64,000 nt of DNA. Origin: Alphaproteobacteria bacterium (lineage in GTDB: Bacteria; Pseudomonadota; Alphaproteobacteria; TMED109). The stretch lies in assembly GCA_030828505.1 (NCBI GenBank), contig JAURCJ010000008.1, positions 1 to 64,000 on the forward strand, in the 5' to 3' direction. The translations under genes and the position numbers were made by a program. Position 1 is the stretch's first letter, and each line of letters opens with the position of its first letter. This document shows, piece by piece, positions 8,852 to 18,338 of the stretch. The notes beneath the pieces were generated by a model that worked only from the letters and a program-made list of their open reading frames with translations, had not been told where the DNA came from and searched no databases.

Positions 8852-9757
8852 ATGTCAAATATAACTTTACCTTCTATCGCAGCAGATGGAAGTTTAAAGA
8901 GATACTTATCAGAAATAGGGCAATTTCCTATTCTTCAAAAAGATGAAGAATATACGCTTGCTAAAAATTGGTTAGAGCATGAAGATATAGACTCTGCTCA
9001 TACTCTAGTGACCAGTCATTTAAGATTAGTTGCAAAAATAGCTATGGGTTATAGAGGTTACGGCTTACCAATTTCAGACTTAATAAGTGAAGGAAATATA
9101 GGTTTGATGAAAGCTGTAAAACGTTTTGATCCAGATAAAGGTTTTCGTTTAGCTACCTATGCATTGCTTTGGATTAAGGCGTCAATTCAAGAATATATTC
9201 TACATTCATGGTCTTTAGTGAAAATAGGAACAACTTCTGCTCAAAAGAAATTATTCTTTAATTTAAGAAGAATAAAAAATGAGTTGAAGGTTTTTGATGA
9301 AAAAGATCTATCACCTGAAGCTGTAAAAAAGATATCACAAAAATTGGTTGTAGATGAACAAGAAGTTATAAATATGAATCGGAGAATAGGGGGCGATTAT
9401 TCTTTAAATTCTCCTAGAACAAGTGAAACTAGTGAAGGAGATTGGCAGGAAGTATTAGTAGATGATAAGGCTTTAAACCAAGAAACTTATGTAGTAGAAA
9501 AACAAGAATTAGAAAAAAGACAATCCATGCTAGGGACTGCGTTATCATTATTATCTGATAGAGAAAGAAAAATATTTAGTTATAGAAGATTAACAGATAC
9601 TCCTAAAACTCTAGAAGAATTAAGTAAAGATTATAATGTAAGCAGAGAAAGAATTAGACAAATAGAAGTTAAAGCCTTTGAAAAAGTTCAAGCTGCTGTA
9701 AAAAGTATAAGTAAATCTGAAAATAATTTAGCCATTGAAGATAAAAAAATTATTTAA
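8852..9757 (+). CDS. rpoH: RNA polymerase heat-shock sigma factor RpoH (sigma-32)
   Basis: A 301-aa group 3 sigma factor directing heat-shock transcription. The N-terminus LPSIAADGSLKRYLSEIG, the region 2 segment AKIAMGYRGYGLP with DLISEGNIGLMKAVKRFDP, and the aromatic-rich RLATYALLWIKASIQEYI are typical. The RpoH box QKKLFFNLRR distinguishes it from RpoD and is the segment tied to core binding and turnover. Region 4 ends with SRERIRQIEVKAFEKVQ. An AAGGG ribosome site precedes the ATG. It lies downstream of rluD as in related bacteria, and its 3' end overlaps the convergent purA by eight bases. Confidence 0.95.
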   Translation: MSNITLPSIAADGSLKRYLSEIGQFPILQKDEEYTLAKNWLEHEDIDSAHTLVTSHLRLVAKIAMGYRGYGLPISDLISEGNIGLMKAVKRFDPDKGFRLATYALLWIKASIQEYILHSWSLVKIGTTSAQKKLFFNLRRIKNELKVFDEKDLSPEAVKKISQKLVVDEQEVINMNRRIGGDYSLNSPRTSETSEGDWQEVLVDDKALNQETYVVEKQELEKRQSMLGTALSLLSDRERKIFSYRRLTDTPKTLEELSKDYNVSRERIRQIEVKAFEKVQAAVKSISKSENNLAIEDKKII

Positions 9758-11036
9758 ATGGATTGGTTAGTAAAATTGTATCATTTCTTTCTGGTGAGGT
9801 AGACACCATTGAAACAGGGCACCCAATAAGTTTTTCAATTCTTTTTATATATTTTTTTGCATTAGGTGGTAATTCAGAAAAAGATTTGCATTTTTGGGTT
9901 GATTTTTGCCAACCTTTTAAGGTCTCATAAACAGGTTTTATTTTTTCCATATCTGTATAACTTTCTGGAACTGTTTTAATAATTTTATTATTTATTTTAT
10001 AACCTACACAAATTTTTATTTCTTTAAAGGTATCAAGAACGTCAAGTTTAGTAAGAGCAATTCCATTAATACCAGACAATTTTACTGTATAATTTACTAT
10101 TACTGCATCAAACCAACCACAGCGTCTTTTACGCCCTGTTACTACACCAAATTCATGGCCTATTTGTCCTAATAATTGCCCAGTTTTATTATTTAGTTCT
10201 GATGGGAAAGGACCATTACCTACTCTTGTTGTATATGCTTTAGTAATACCTAGAACATTATTAATTAATGATGGCCCTATTCCAGAGCCAGTTGCAGATT
10301 GGGAAGATACAGTGTTTGATGAAGTAACATATGGATATGTCCCATGATCTACATCCAACATAGAACCTTGAGCTCCTTCAAATAAGATACTCTTATTTTT
10401 TTTATTAGCAGATATAATTAATTCCATTGTATTAGATACAAAAGGTTTCAAATTTGGAGCGATTTTATCTAGCATCTTATTTATACTAGATTTACTTATA
10501 GTTTTTTTATTTAAACCTTTTAAAATTATATTGTGATGAGTTAAAGCTGCTTTTAATTGTTTCTCTCTGCTCTCTTTATTAAATAGATCACAAACTCTTA
10601 TAGCTCTTCTTCCTACTTTATCTTCATATGCTGGACCTATACCTCTTCCTGTAGTACCTATTTTATTATTACCTTTTGCATTTTCTCTTAATAAATCTAA
10701 TTCTTGGTGGTAAGGTAATATTAAGCTAGCTTTACTAGATATTTTTAATAACTTTGCTGTAATTTTAAGTCCTTGATTTTCTATTTTTTTTATTTCATTT
10801 ATTAAAGCCCAAGGATCAATGACTACTCCGTTACCTATAATAGAAACTTTTTTTCTTATTATTCCGGAAGGCAGTAAACTAAGCTTATATACTTTTTTAT
10901 TTAAAACAATTGTATGACCTGCATTGTGGCCTCCTTGAAATCTAGCAACAATATCGGCCCTCTCTGATAGCCAATCAACTATTTTTCCTTTACCTTCATC
11001 ACCCCATTGCGTGCCTACTATCGTAACATTTGTCAT
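9750..11036 (-). CDS. purA: Adenylosuccinate synthetase
   Basis: It joins IMP and aspartate with GTP to make adenylosuccinate, the first committed step to AMP. The N-terminal GTP-binding motif GDEGKGK (residues 12-18) with the catalytic Asp, the loop FQGGHNAGHTIV, the IMP-binding GTTGRGIGPAYEDK block and the GVVTGRKRRCGW block are all present. The length of 428 aa is normal. It is the last gene of the long minus-strand run and follows hisZ by 15 bases, a common alphaproteobacterial order. Confidence 0.96.
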   Translation of the reverse strand: MTNVTIVGTQWGDEGKGKIVDWLSERADIVARFQGGHNAGHTIVLNKKVYKLSLLPSGIIRKKVSIIGNGVVIDPWALINEIKKIENQGLKITAKLLKISSKASLILPYHQELDLLRENAKGNNKIGTTGRGIGPAYEDKVGRRAIRVCDLFNKESREKQLKAALTHHNIILKGLNKKTISKSSINKMLDKIAPNLKPFVSNTMELIISANKKNKSILFEGAQGSMLDVDHGTYPYVTSSNTVSSQSATGSGIGPSLINNVLGITKAYTTRVGNGPFPSELNNKTGQLLGQIGHEFGVVTGRKRRCGWFDAVIVNYTVKLSGINGIALTKLDVLDTFKEIKICVGYKINNKIIKTVPESYTDMEKIKPVYETLKGWQKSTQKCKSFSELPPNAKKYIKRIEKLIGCPVSMVSTSPERNDTILLTNPFK

Positions 11037-11051
11037 TTTATCCTCAGAATA

Positions 11052-12197
11052 TTATATTTTTATTGCTTCATTACCTTTTAAAATATATGAACATTTATAA
11101 TGTTTAGCTTCTTCTCTTGTATTCGCTTTCTTATTATGGCTTATTATAGTAATCCACCCACCTTGTCTTAATTTGGGAAGAGCTTTATTGTCGTGTTTAT
11201 AAGGAATAAGTATACGCTTTTGCTTATCTTTAAAATGTGTAGCTCTCAAAAGACCATCAAACATAATAGATAAACCTATTCCTGTTTCTTTTTTACCATT
11301 TAATTCAATTATATATTCTCCACCAAAACCTAATTCTCTTTTAATATTAGAAGAAAAGATAGCAAACCCAATACCAGAATAATAATTAAAACCTCTGTTT
11401 TCAATAGGGTCAATCGTAATGTTTACATTGGGATGAAGTGTTTTAATTTTTTCACATATCAGAGAGATTTCCTTAATGAGTTTTTTTGCCTTAGAAGGTA
11501 ATTTTATTTTATATAAGTTATTTAGTGCTCTTTCGTTTTCTCCCGCCGCATCCGCTATTTTTGAAAGTAATTTTCCACAATTAGGTATTTTTTCTATTTT
11601 ATTAATATTTTTCACTTTTAGGAACGATTGAGCTAATTTAATTTCTTGGCTATTAAGTTTAGCATTTTCTAAAATTAAATTTGTTAAATTTGGCATTGTA
11701 ATATCTATAATTAAATTTGATATATTGATTTCTGTTAATGCTTGAATTCCTGTTGATATTACTTCAACTGCACCAGATATATTAGGAGCTCCATATAACT
11801 CAATTCCTGCTTGTTTAATCTGTCTTTCAGGGTGTAGTTGAGTTCCTTTTGGTCTTAAAATATCACCTATATATGATAACCTTAAAATTTTTTTATTTTC
11901 ATATAATTTTTTGGAAGCAATTCTAGCTATTTGTGGTGTTATATCATTTCTTATATACATAGGTTTATTTGAAATAGGATCAGTAATTCTAAATATATTT
12001 TGCTGATTTGTAGTATCTAAAAATAAAGTATAATTCTCCTCAAATTCAATCATGGGAGGACTAACTTTTTCATAGCCATTTAATCTAAAGATATTCATTA
12101 AACTTTTAGATAAAAATGATTCCTGAAAAGATTTTTCTTCTAGAAGATCATTAATTCCTCTAGGAAGTAATGCAATTTTTAAATCTTTATTTTTCAT
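11052..12197 (-). CDS. hisZ: ATP phosphoribosyltransferase regulatory subunit HisZ
   Basis: HisZ is a catalytically inactive histidyl-tRNA synthetase paralogue that forms the first enzyme of histidine synthesis together with short-form HisG. The 381-aa protein has the class II synthetase core, with an N-terminal LLPRGINDLLEEKS motif, motif 2-like segment MYIRNDITPQIARI and a GFNYYSGIGFAIF block. It lacks the C-terminal anticodon-binding domain expected of a true HisRS. Its place between serA and purA is typical for alphaproteobacteria. hisG is not in this window. Confidence 0.88.
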   Translation of the reverse strand: MKNKDLKIALLPRGINDLLEEKSFQESFLSKSLMNIFRLNGYEKVSPPMIEFEENYTLFLDTTNQQNIFRITDPISNKPMYIRNDITPQIARIASKKLYENKKILRLSYIGDILRPKGTQLHPERQIKQAGIELYGAPNISGAVEVISTGIQALTEINISNLIIDITMPNLTNLILENAKLNSQEIKLAQSFLKVKNINKIEKIPNCGKLLSKIADAAGENERALNNLYKIKLPSKAKKLIKEISLICEKIKTLHPNVNITIDPIENRGFNYYSGIGFAIFSSNIKRELGFGGEYIIELNGKKETGIGLSIMFDGLLRATHFKDKQKRILIPYKHDNKALPKLRQGGWITIISHNKKANTREEAKHYKCSYILKGNEAIKI

Positions 12198-12233
12198 ACT
12201 ATTTTTTAATTTCCATATAATATTATATTAAAT

Positions 12234-13823
12234 CTAAATAATATTTTTTGCAAAATTAAGTGGTTTTACGCTCTTGACCTGAGGGATATTATTTATCTCT
12301 TCTATTAGTTCTAAAGAAACAGCTTCATCAATTTCTATTAAAGCGATTGCATCACCACCAATTTTAGTTCTACCTAAGTGAAATGTTGCTATATTAATTT
12401 TTGCGTCAGACAATATAGAACCAAGAGAACCAATAAAGCCAGGTTTATCTTCGTTCGTAATAAATAACATATTTGGACCTAACTCTGCTTCAATACGCGT
12501 ATTCATTACTTCTACTATTCTTGGTTGGTTTCCGTATAATGTACCTATAACATTTCTCGTTCTTCTTTCAGTTTCAACAGTAAGATTTATATCAGTTATG
12601 TAATCACCTGTTTTTTCACGTACAGAAGAAGTAATATTCATATTTCTGTTTTTCGCGATTACTGGAGCGTTAACAACATTTACAGCTTCCATACTATGAG
12701 AGAGTAGACCAGCTACTAATACACTAATTAAGGGCTCAGTATTCAACAAAGCTACCTGACCACCAAATTCTATTTTAATATTTTTAATACTAGTTTCTGT
12801 AATTTGGCCAGCAAGTTTACCTATTTGTTCACACAATTTAATATATGGTTTAAGTCTTGGTGCATCTTCTGCAGAGATGGATGGTATATTTAATGCATTT
12901 GTTATAGCACCGTTAACTAGGTAATTAGACATTTGTTCTGCCACTTGTATAGCTACATTTTCTTGAGCTTCTTCGGTTGAAGCTCCTAAATGCGGAGTTA
13001 CGACCATTTTCTCTAAGCCAAATAAAATATTATTTTTAGCTGGTTCTTCACTAAATACGTCAAATGCTGCACCACTAACTTTTCCAGATTTTATTGCATT
13101 AGCAAGGTCACTCTCATTCACTAAACCACCTCGCGCACAATTAATAATTTTAACACCTTCTTTCATTTTATTTATTGATGACGCATTTATTATTTCTTTT
13201 GTTGATTTTGTTAAAGGGACATGAAGTGTAATAAAATCAGAAACTTTTAGAAGTTCATTAAGCTCAACTTTTTCCACTGATATTTCTCTAGCTCTTTCTT
13301 CAGTTAAATATGGGTCATAGACTTTTATATGCATTTTTAAGCCTCTAGCTCTGTCTGCAACTATAGATCCTATATTTCCACATCCAATCATTCCAAGTGT
13401 TTTTGAATATAACTCGGTACCTGTATATTTAGATTTTTCCCACTTACCTTGATGGGTCGATATATTTGCATCTGGTATATTGCGTGCAAGAGCCATCATA
13501 AGAGCAATAGTATGTTCAGCAGTTGTAATGGAGTTGCCAAATGGAGTATTCATTACTATTGTACCATTTTCTGTTGCTGCCTCAATATCAACATTGTCCA
13601 CACCAATACCTGCTCTACCCACTACTTTTAAATTTGATGCATTTTTGAGTATTTCTTTAGTAACTTTTGTATTAGATCTAATAGCGAGGCCATCATAATC
13701 TTTGATTATTTTAGATAATTGTTCTAGAGATAATGATGTATTAGTTGTTACATCAATATTATTTTTCTTAAATATTTCTTCTGCTTTACTACTTAGTTTA
13801 TCTGAAATTAAAACTTTAGTCAT
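12234..13823 (-). CDS. serA: D-3-phosphoglycerate dehydrogenase
   Basis: It oxidises 3-phosphoglycerate with NAD in the first step of serine synthesis. At 529 aa this is the long form: a substrate and NAD domain (Rossmann GMIGCGNIGSIVADRA near residue 145; catalytic region NCARGGLVNE; His in VTPHLGASTEEAQ), an intervening allosteric-substrate-binding domain, and a C-terminal ACT domain (LFITNEDKPGFIGSLGSIL). It lies directly downstream of serC by 21 bases, so the two serine genes form an operon. The ACT domain suggests feedback control by serine. Confidence 0.95.
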   Translation of the reverse strand: MTKVLISDKLSSKAEEIFKKNNIDVTTNTSLSLEQLSKIIKDYDGLAIRSNTKVTKEILKNASNLKVVGRAGIGVDNVDIEAATENGTIVMNTPFGNSITTAEHTIALMMALARNIPDANISTHQGKWEKSKYTGTELYSKTLGMIGCGNIGSIVADRARGLKMHIKVYDPYLTEERAREISVEKVELNELLKVSDFITLHVPLTKSTKEIINASSINKMKEGVKIINCARGGLVNESDLANAIKSGKVSGAAFDVFSEEPAKNNILFGLEKMVVTPHLGASTEEAQENVAIQVAEQMSNYLVNGAITNALNIPSISAEDAPRLKPYIKLCEQIGKLAGQITETSIKNIKIEFGGQVALLNTEPLISVLVAGLLSHSMEAVNVVNAPVIAKNRNMNITSSVREKTGDYITDINLTVETERRTRNVIGTLYGNQPRIVEVMNTRIEAELGPNMLFITNEDKPGFIGSLGSILSDAKINIATFHLGRTKIGGDAIALIEIDEAVSLELIEEINNIPQVKSVKPLNFAKNII

Positions 13824-13844
13824 ATTAAGGTCTCCATAAAAAAT

Positions 13845-15005
13845 TTATTTTTCTAATTGTTCCCAAGCCCAATCAAGCCAGGGTAATAATAGTTCGATGT
13901 TTTGATTTTCTATTGTTCCACCTCCCCAAATTCTAATTCCTGGAGGAGCTGATGGATAATGGTTTATGTCATAAGCGGCTTTTTTCTCTTCAAGTAAATA
14001 GAAGAATTGTTTTAAGACCTCTTTTTGCATATCTTTATCTAATTGTAAAAACCATGGATCAATTATTTTTAGACATATAGAAGTGGATGATCTTATACTC
14101 TTATTTTTTGCTAAAAATTCTATCCATTCAGTTTTAGTTTCCCATTCTTCAATGATTTTTAAATTCGACGAACTTCTCTCTATCATTGAATTTGCACCCC
14201 CTATACTATGCACCCATTGTAATGAATGAATCGCATCTTCTATGCAAAGCATAGAAGGAGTATTAATAGTACTTCCATTAAATATTTTTTTTTGAAAAAC
14301 GCCTTTATTAGCAAGCCTAAATAATTTAGGAATTGGCCAAGAGGGTATAAAATTTTCTAATCGTTCTACGGCTCTAGGAGAAAGGACAAGTATACCGTGT
14401 TGAGCTTCTCCTCCCAAAACTTTTTGCCAAGAAAAAGTAGTAGCATCTAATTTTTCCCATGGAAGTTCCATCGCAAGAACAGCAGATGTCGCATCACATA
14501 AAGTTAAACCAGATCTATTACTGTCAATCCAATCACCGTTTGGAACTTTTACTCCAGCAGTGGTTCCATTCCAAGTAAAAATGACATCTTTATTAAAGTT
14601 AACAGTTTCTAAATCAGGCAAAAAACCATAATCCGCTTCTATTAATTTTGTATCTTTAATTTTAAGCTGATCGACAACATCTGTTACCCAGTCTCTACCG
14701 AAAGAATCCCATACTAATATATCTACTCCATATTTTCCAAGTAATGACCACATAGCCATTTCAAACGCTCCTGTATCAGAACCCCCAATAATAGCAACAT
14801 GGTAATCTTCAGGAATATTCAAAATTGATTTTGTCATGTGTATTAATTGTTGAATTCTTTCGACACTTACAGGTGCTCTATGTGATCTTCCAAGTAAGGC
14901 TTCATTTAGGAAAGAAGCTTCCCAATCTGGAATCTTAGCGCATGGGCCTGAAGAAAATTTAGGGTTGTTAGGTAATTTAGGGGAGTTCATATGATCTATA
15001 TCCAT
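13845..15005 (-). CDS. serC: Phosphoserine aminotransferase
   Basis: A class V PLP aminotransferase (386 aa) converting 3-phosphohydroxypyruvate and glutamate to phosphoserine. The opening KLPNNPKFSSGPCAKIPDWE and GRSHRAPV block, and the PLP lysine in FSWQKVLGGEAQHGILVLSP, match the alphaproteobacterial/archaeal-type SerC group. It begins the serCA pair and has its own putative promoter in the 72-base gap after thiD. A phosphoserine phosphatase gene (serB) is not seen here. Confidence 0.93.
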   Translation of the reverse strand: MDIDHMNSPKLPNNPKFSSGPCAKIPDWEASFLNEALLGRSHRAPVSVERIQQLIHMTKSILNIPEDYHVAIIGGSDTGAFEMAMWSLLGKYGVDILVWDSFGRDWVTDVVDQLKIKDTKLIEADYGFLPDLETVNFNKDVIFTWNGTTAGVKVPNGDWIDSNRSGLTLCDATSAVLAMELPWEKLDATTFSWQKVLGGEAQHGILVLSPRAVERLENFIPSWPIPKLFRLANKGVFQKKIFNGSTINTPSMLCIEDAIHSLQWVHSIGGANSMIERSSSNLKIIEEWETKTEWIEFLAKNKSIRSSTSICLKIIDPWFLQLDKDMQKEVLKQFFYLLEEKKAAYDINHYPSAPPGIRIWGGGTIENQNIELLLPWLDWAWEQLEK

Positions 15006-15031
15006 TTATTTTTTAGAATTAATTTATTAGC

Positions 15032-15059
15032 AATGTATTATTGTGTAACTAGTTGTCAA
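15032..15059 (-). promoter_or_regulatory. Putative sigma-70-type promoter of serC
   Basis: Reading the minus strand, TTGACA is followed after 16 bases by TACATT, some 27 bases before the serC ATG. The -35 element is perfect and the -10 is a partial match. It lies in the 72-base gap between thiD and serC, the only sizeable gap in this part of the minus-strand run. No serC-leader-like hairpin is obvious. The background is AT-rich, so weak matches arise easily, but TTGACA is a comparatively rare string here. Confidence 0.4.
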
Positions 15060-15077
15060 TCTTAATATTTTAATTTT

Positions 15078-15875
15078 TTATACTTTAATTAGATGGTTTA
15101 ATGGTCCATTACCTTTACCAATGTTCGGAGCATTAAGTATTGATTTATAGACGTATAAATGTGCTCTTTTAACAGACTCTTTTAATGTTAATTTTTGTCC
15201 TAAGCCACATGCTATAGCGCTTGATAGAGTACAGCCTGTACCATGTGAGTTTTTTGTATTAATTTTATTATTATTAAAATATTCTATATTGTTATTAGTT
15301 ATTAAAACATCTGTTAGTTTTGAACTGTTAAGGTGACCACCTTTCATTAAAACATTATTTATACCCATATCTATTATTGATCTTCCAGCATTTTCTAAAT
15401 CTAAAGCATCATTTATTTTAATTCCAGTAATTACCTCTGCTTCAGGAATATTAGGAGTAATTATAGTACAAAGGGGCATTAATTCATTTATTAATGCTGT
15501 TTCTGCTCCTGCATCTAATAATTTATGTCCGCCTTTTGCTACCATTACTGGGTCTAATACAATAGGTATTTTTTTTTTAAGGTTAGATAGTAATTTTACT
15601 ACACAGTTGATTATTTTTTCATTTGAAAGCATACCAATTTTTATAGCATCTGTTCCTATATCTTCTAATATAGCAGTAATTTGTTCTTCAATCATATTTA
15701 TGGAAACATTTAAAACACTTTTTACTCCTAAAGTATTTTGGGCAGTTATAGCTGTAATGGCACTAGTTGCATAGCCTCCTAAAGATGTAATAGTTTTTAT
15801 GTCTCCTTGAATTCCTGCGCCGCCACCTGAGTCAGAACCTGCAATAGTCATTATTTTTGCTAGTTTATTATGCAT
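15078..15875 (-). CDS. thiD: Hydroxymethylpyrimidine/phosphomethylpyrimidine kinase
   Basis: It phosphorylates HMP and HMP-P to give HMP-PP for thiamine synthesis. The 265-aa ribokinase-fold protein starts with the family signature IAGSDSGGGAGIQGDIKT, includes DPVMVAKGGHKLLD in the middle and ends with the anion-hole motif NSHGTGCTLSSAIA near residue 213. It overlaps the 3' end of glmM by eight bases and so is read in the same message. thiE lies separately at 37.4 kb. Confidence 0.93.
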   Translation of the reverse strand: MHNKLAKIMTIAGSDSGGGAGIQGDIKTITSLGGYATSAITAITAQNTLGVKSVLNVSINMIEEQITAILEDIGTDAIKIGMLSNEKIINCVVKLLSNLKKKIPIVLDPVMVAKGGHKLLDAGAETALINELMPLCTIITPNIPEAEVITGIKINDALDLENAGRSIIDMGINNVLMKGGHLNSSKLTDVLITNNNIEYFNNNKINTKNSHGTGCTLSSAIACGLGQKLTLKESVKRAHLYVYKSILNAPNIGKGNGPLNHLIKV

Positions 15876-17244
15876 TAATATAATTTTTTATTTCAGTTTT
15901 TAAATTTTTAAGTGTTTTATTTAATAAAGTTTTGTTTCTAGATTCTCCCATTATTCTTAATTTACTCTCTGTACCAGATGCTCTAATAATTATTTTACTT
16001 TCTTCACCAAGTTGGCTTTCGGCAAGCTTTATTTTTTCTGTAATAAATTGGTCATTTTTTTTATATTTATAATAATTATGGTTATAAGAAATACTTTCTA
16101 CAGATTGTGGCATTAATGAAAATAAATTCAATAATTTAGAAACTTTAATATTTTTTTCTACCATTGAAGCTATTACTTGAAGTGAGGCTACTAATCCGTC
16201 ACCTGTACTTCCATATTCGCCAAGAATAATATGGCCAGATTGCTCTCCACCTACATTACAACCATTTGCTCTCATTTCTTCTACAACATACCGGTCTCCT
16301 ACATCTGCTCTTATTAATTTTAAATTTAGTTTATTTAAATAATTCTCAAGACCTTTATTTGTCATTTTTGTGCCAACTATGGATTCTCCTTTTAGAAGTC
16401 CTTGGTCAATATATCTTTTTGTTATTAGTCCTATTATTTGATCTCCATGAATAAAATTACCTTTTTCATCACAAAGTACACAACGATCAGCGTCTCCATC
16501 TAAAGCTATACCTATATCAGCTTTATGTTTTTTTACCATTTTAGACATCAGTTCAGGATGTGTTGAACCACATTTATCATTTATATTTGTTCCATCCGGA
16601 TTACAGCCTATTGAAATAACTTCAGCCCCAAGTTCCCATAATACTCTAGGAGCAACTTGATATGCAGCTCCATTTGCACAATCAATAACAATTTTCAAAT
16701 TTTTTAGAGAAATTTCATTTGGAAAGGTAGATTTAACAAATTCTAAATATCTGCCAGCTGCATCTTCTATTCTTTTTGCTCGTCCAAGTTTTGAGGAATC
16801 TACTAAATTAGTCTTATGATTCTTATCCATTAAGTACTCTATTTTTAATTCACTTTTATCACTTAATTTTTCGCCATTAGGGTCAAATAATTTTATTCCG
16901 TTATCTTCGTATGAGTTATGTGAAGCAGAAATCATTACTCCTACATCACATCTCATAGACCTAGTTAACATAGATATTGCTGGTGTAGGCATAGGACCAA
17001 CTAAAAATACATTCATTCCCATTGAAATAAAACCAGCTGTTAATGAGGGTTCTATTAAATATCCTGATAGGCGTGTATCTTTTCCAATTACGACATTATG
17101 TTTATGCTTACCTCTTGTAAAATATTCGCCAGCAGCCATACCTACTTTTAAAGCTGTCTCTCCTGTCATTGGGTAAGTATTGGCTCTTCCTCGAATACCA
17201 TCTGTACCAAAATATTTTCTTTTCTTCTTTTTAGAATTATTCAT
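15868..17244 (-). CDS. glmM: Phosphoglucosamine mutase
   Basis: It converts glucosamine-6-phosphate to glucosamine-1-phosphate for UDP-GlcNAc, peptidoglycan and LPS synthesis. The 458-aa protein begins with KYFGTDGIRGRAN and carries the active-site phosphoserine loop ISASHNSYEDNG near residue 104, the metal-binding DGDADR and the sugar-binding GGEQSGHI. The last domain holds the RASGTESKLRIM phosphate site. It follows folP by 18 bases. The clustering with ftsH and folP is widely conserved. Confidence 0.95.
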   Translation of the reverse strand: MNNSKKKKRKYFGTDGIRGRANTYPMTGETALKVGMAAGEYFTRGKHKHNVVIGKDTRLSGYLIEPSLTAGFISMGMNVFLVGPMPTPAISMLTRSMRCDVGVMISASHNSYEDNGIKLFDPNGEKLSDKSELKIEYLMDKNHKTNLVDSSKLGRAKRIEDAAGRYLEFVKSTFPNEISLKNLKIVIDCANGAAYQVAPRVLWELGAEVISIGCNPDGTNINDKCGSTHPELMSKMVKKHKADIGIALDGDADRCVLCDEKGNFIHGDQIIGLITKRYIDQGLLKGESIVGTKMTNKGLENYLNKLNLKLIRADVGDRYVVEEMRANGCNVGGEQSGHIILGEYGSTGDGLVASLQVIASMVEKNIKVSKLLNLFSLMPQSVESISYNHNYYKYKKNDQFITEKIKLAESQLGEESKIIIRASGTESKLRIMGESRNKTLLNKTLKNLKTEIKNYINA

Positions 17245-17262
17245 TTTTTATTCATATTTCTA

Positions 17263-18324
17263 TTAATTATAATTTAGTTTATACCATAAAGAGATAGCTT
17301 GTTTAGTTTCCTTTACATCATGAACTCTTAAAAATTTTACTCCTTTTTCAATAGAAGCTATAGCAAGAGATATAGAACCAGGCAATCTTTCTGCAACATT
17401 TGTATTAGTAATTCTTCCTATCATAGATTTTCTTGAGGCTCCAATTAATATATGAGATTTTAAGCTGTGAAATAGCGCAAGGTCTTTGAAAATTTTTAAA
17501 TTATGATTATCATTCTTTCCAAAACCTATTCCTGGATCAATTAAAATATTTTCTTCTTTAATGCCTTGTTCAAGGGCATAGGTTTTTCTCTTCTTTAAAT
17601 AATGCAATACTTCATATGAAACATTTCCATACTTAGGTTTTTTTTGCATATTATCTGGTTGCCCCTTCATATGCATAATAATTAAACCCGCTTTATTCTT
17701 AGCTATTATACTAGCTGCTTTATTATCGGATAGTGCTGAAATATCATTAATAATTTTTACGCCTTCATCAATAGCTAACTGCATTGTAGAGGCATTTCTG
17801 GTATCGCAAGACATGGGAATATTATATTTATAGAGTTCTTTAATAATTGGTATTATTCTTTGCTGCTCTTCTGTTTCATTTATTCTTGTTGCTCCAGGCC
17901 TTGTTGACTCTCCTCCAATATCTATTATACTCGCTCCTTCTTCATACATTTTAATAGCTTTATTAATCGCTTTATTAGTAGATATAATTTTCGAATTATT
18001 ATTTGAGAAGCTATCTGGTGTAATATTTAAAATGCCCATAATTTGGATCTTTTTAGTATTTAAACCCATAAAGCTTTTTTTATTACAATTATATTCTTTT
18101 AAAATTTCTAAAATTCTTTTTTTATTTAAATGTTTGTTTTCCCAACTTTTTTCATCGTGTATAGAGTATAAAGAGTGAGTTTTTTGAAAGCTTTTAAATT
18201 TTGATTCTATATCAAAATTTAAAAAAGCGATGTCATTAGATAATGGCATAGCCTTTTTGTTTTTTATTAGAAATTTTGCATATTTTCCATACACAAAGTT
18301 TCTTGGTATAATAATATCATCCAC
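17263..18324 (-). CDS. folP: Dihydropteroate synthase
   Basis: It condenses p-aminobenzoate with the dihydropterin pyrophosphate to make dihydropteroate in folate synthesis. The TIM-barrel domain begins near residue 108 with MGILNITPDSFS, followed by IDIGGESTRPGA, the CDTRN segment and the pABA/phosphate motif IGASRKSMIGRI. About 100 residues before the barrel form an N-terminal extension that also occurs in alphaproteobacterial FolP proteins. The start used here is a GTG 14 bases after the ftsH stop, with no strong ribosome site. An internal ATG near residue 26 is possible. Confidence 0.9.
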   Translation of the reverse strand: MDDIIIPRNFVYGKYAKFLIKNKKAMPLSNDIAFLNFDIESKFKSFQKTHSLYSIHDEKSWENKHLNKKRILEILKEYNCNKKSFMGLNTKKIQIMGILNITPDSFSNNNSKIISTNKAINKAIKMYEEGASIIDIGGESTRPGATRINETEEQQRIIPIIKELYKYNIPMSCDTRNASTMQLAIDEGVKIINDISALSDNKAASIIAKNKAGLIIMHMKGQPDNMQKKPKYGNVSYEVLHYLKKRKTYALEQGIKEENILIDPGIGFGKNDNHNLKIFKDLALFHSLKSHILIGASRKSMIGRITNTNVAERLPGSISLAIASIEKGVKFLRVHDVKETKQAISLWYKLNYN

Positions 18325-18338
18325 GACAAAATTATAGA

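Noticed and set aside
15006-15077. Possible serC-leader RNA or riboswitch
   Set aside because: The gap is short, AT-rich and shows no convincing stem-loop; only a promoter-like pair was kept.
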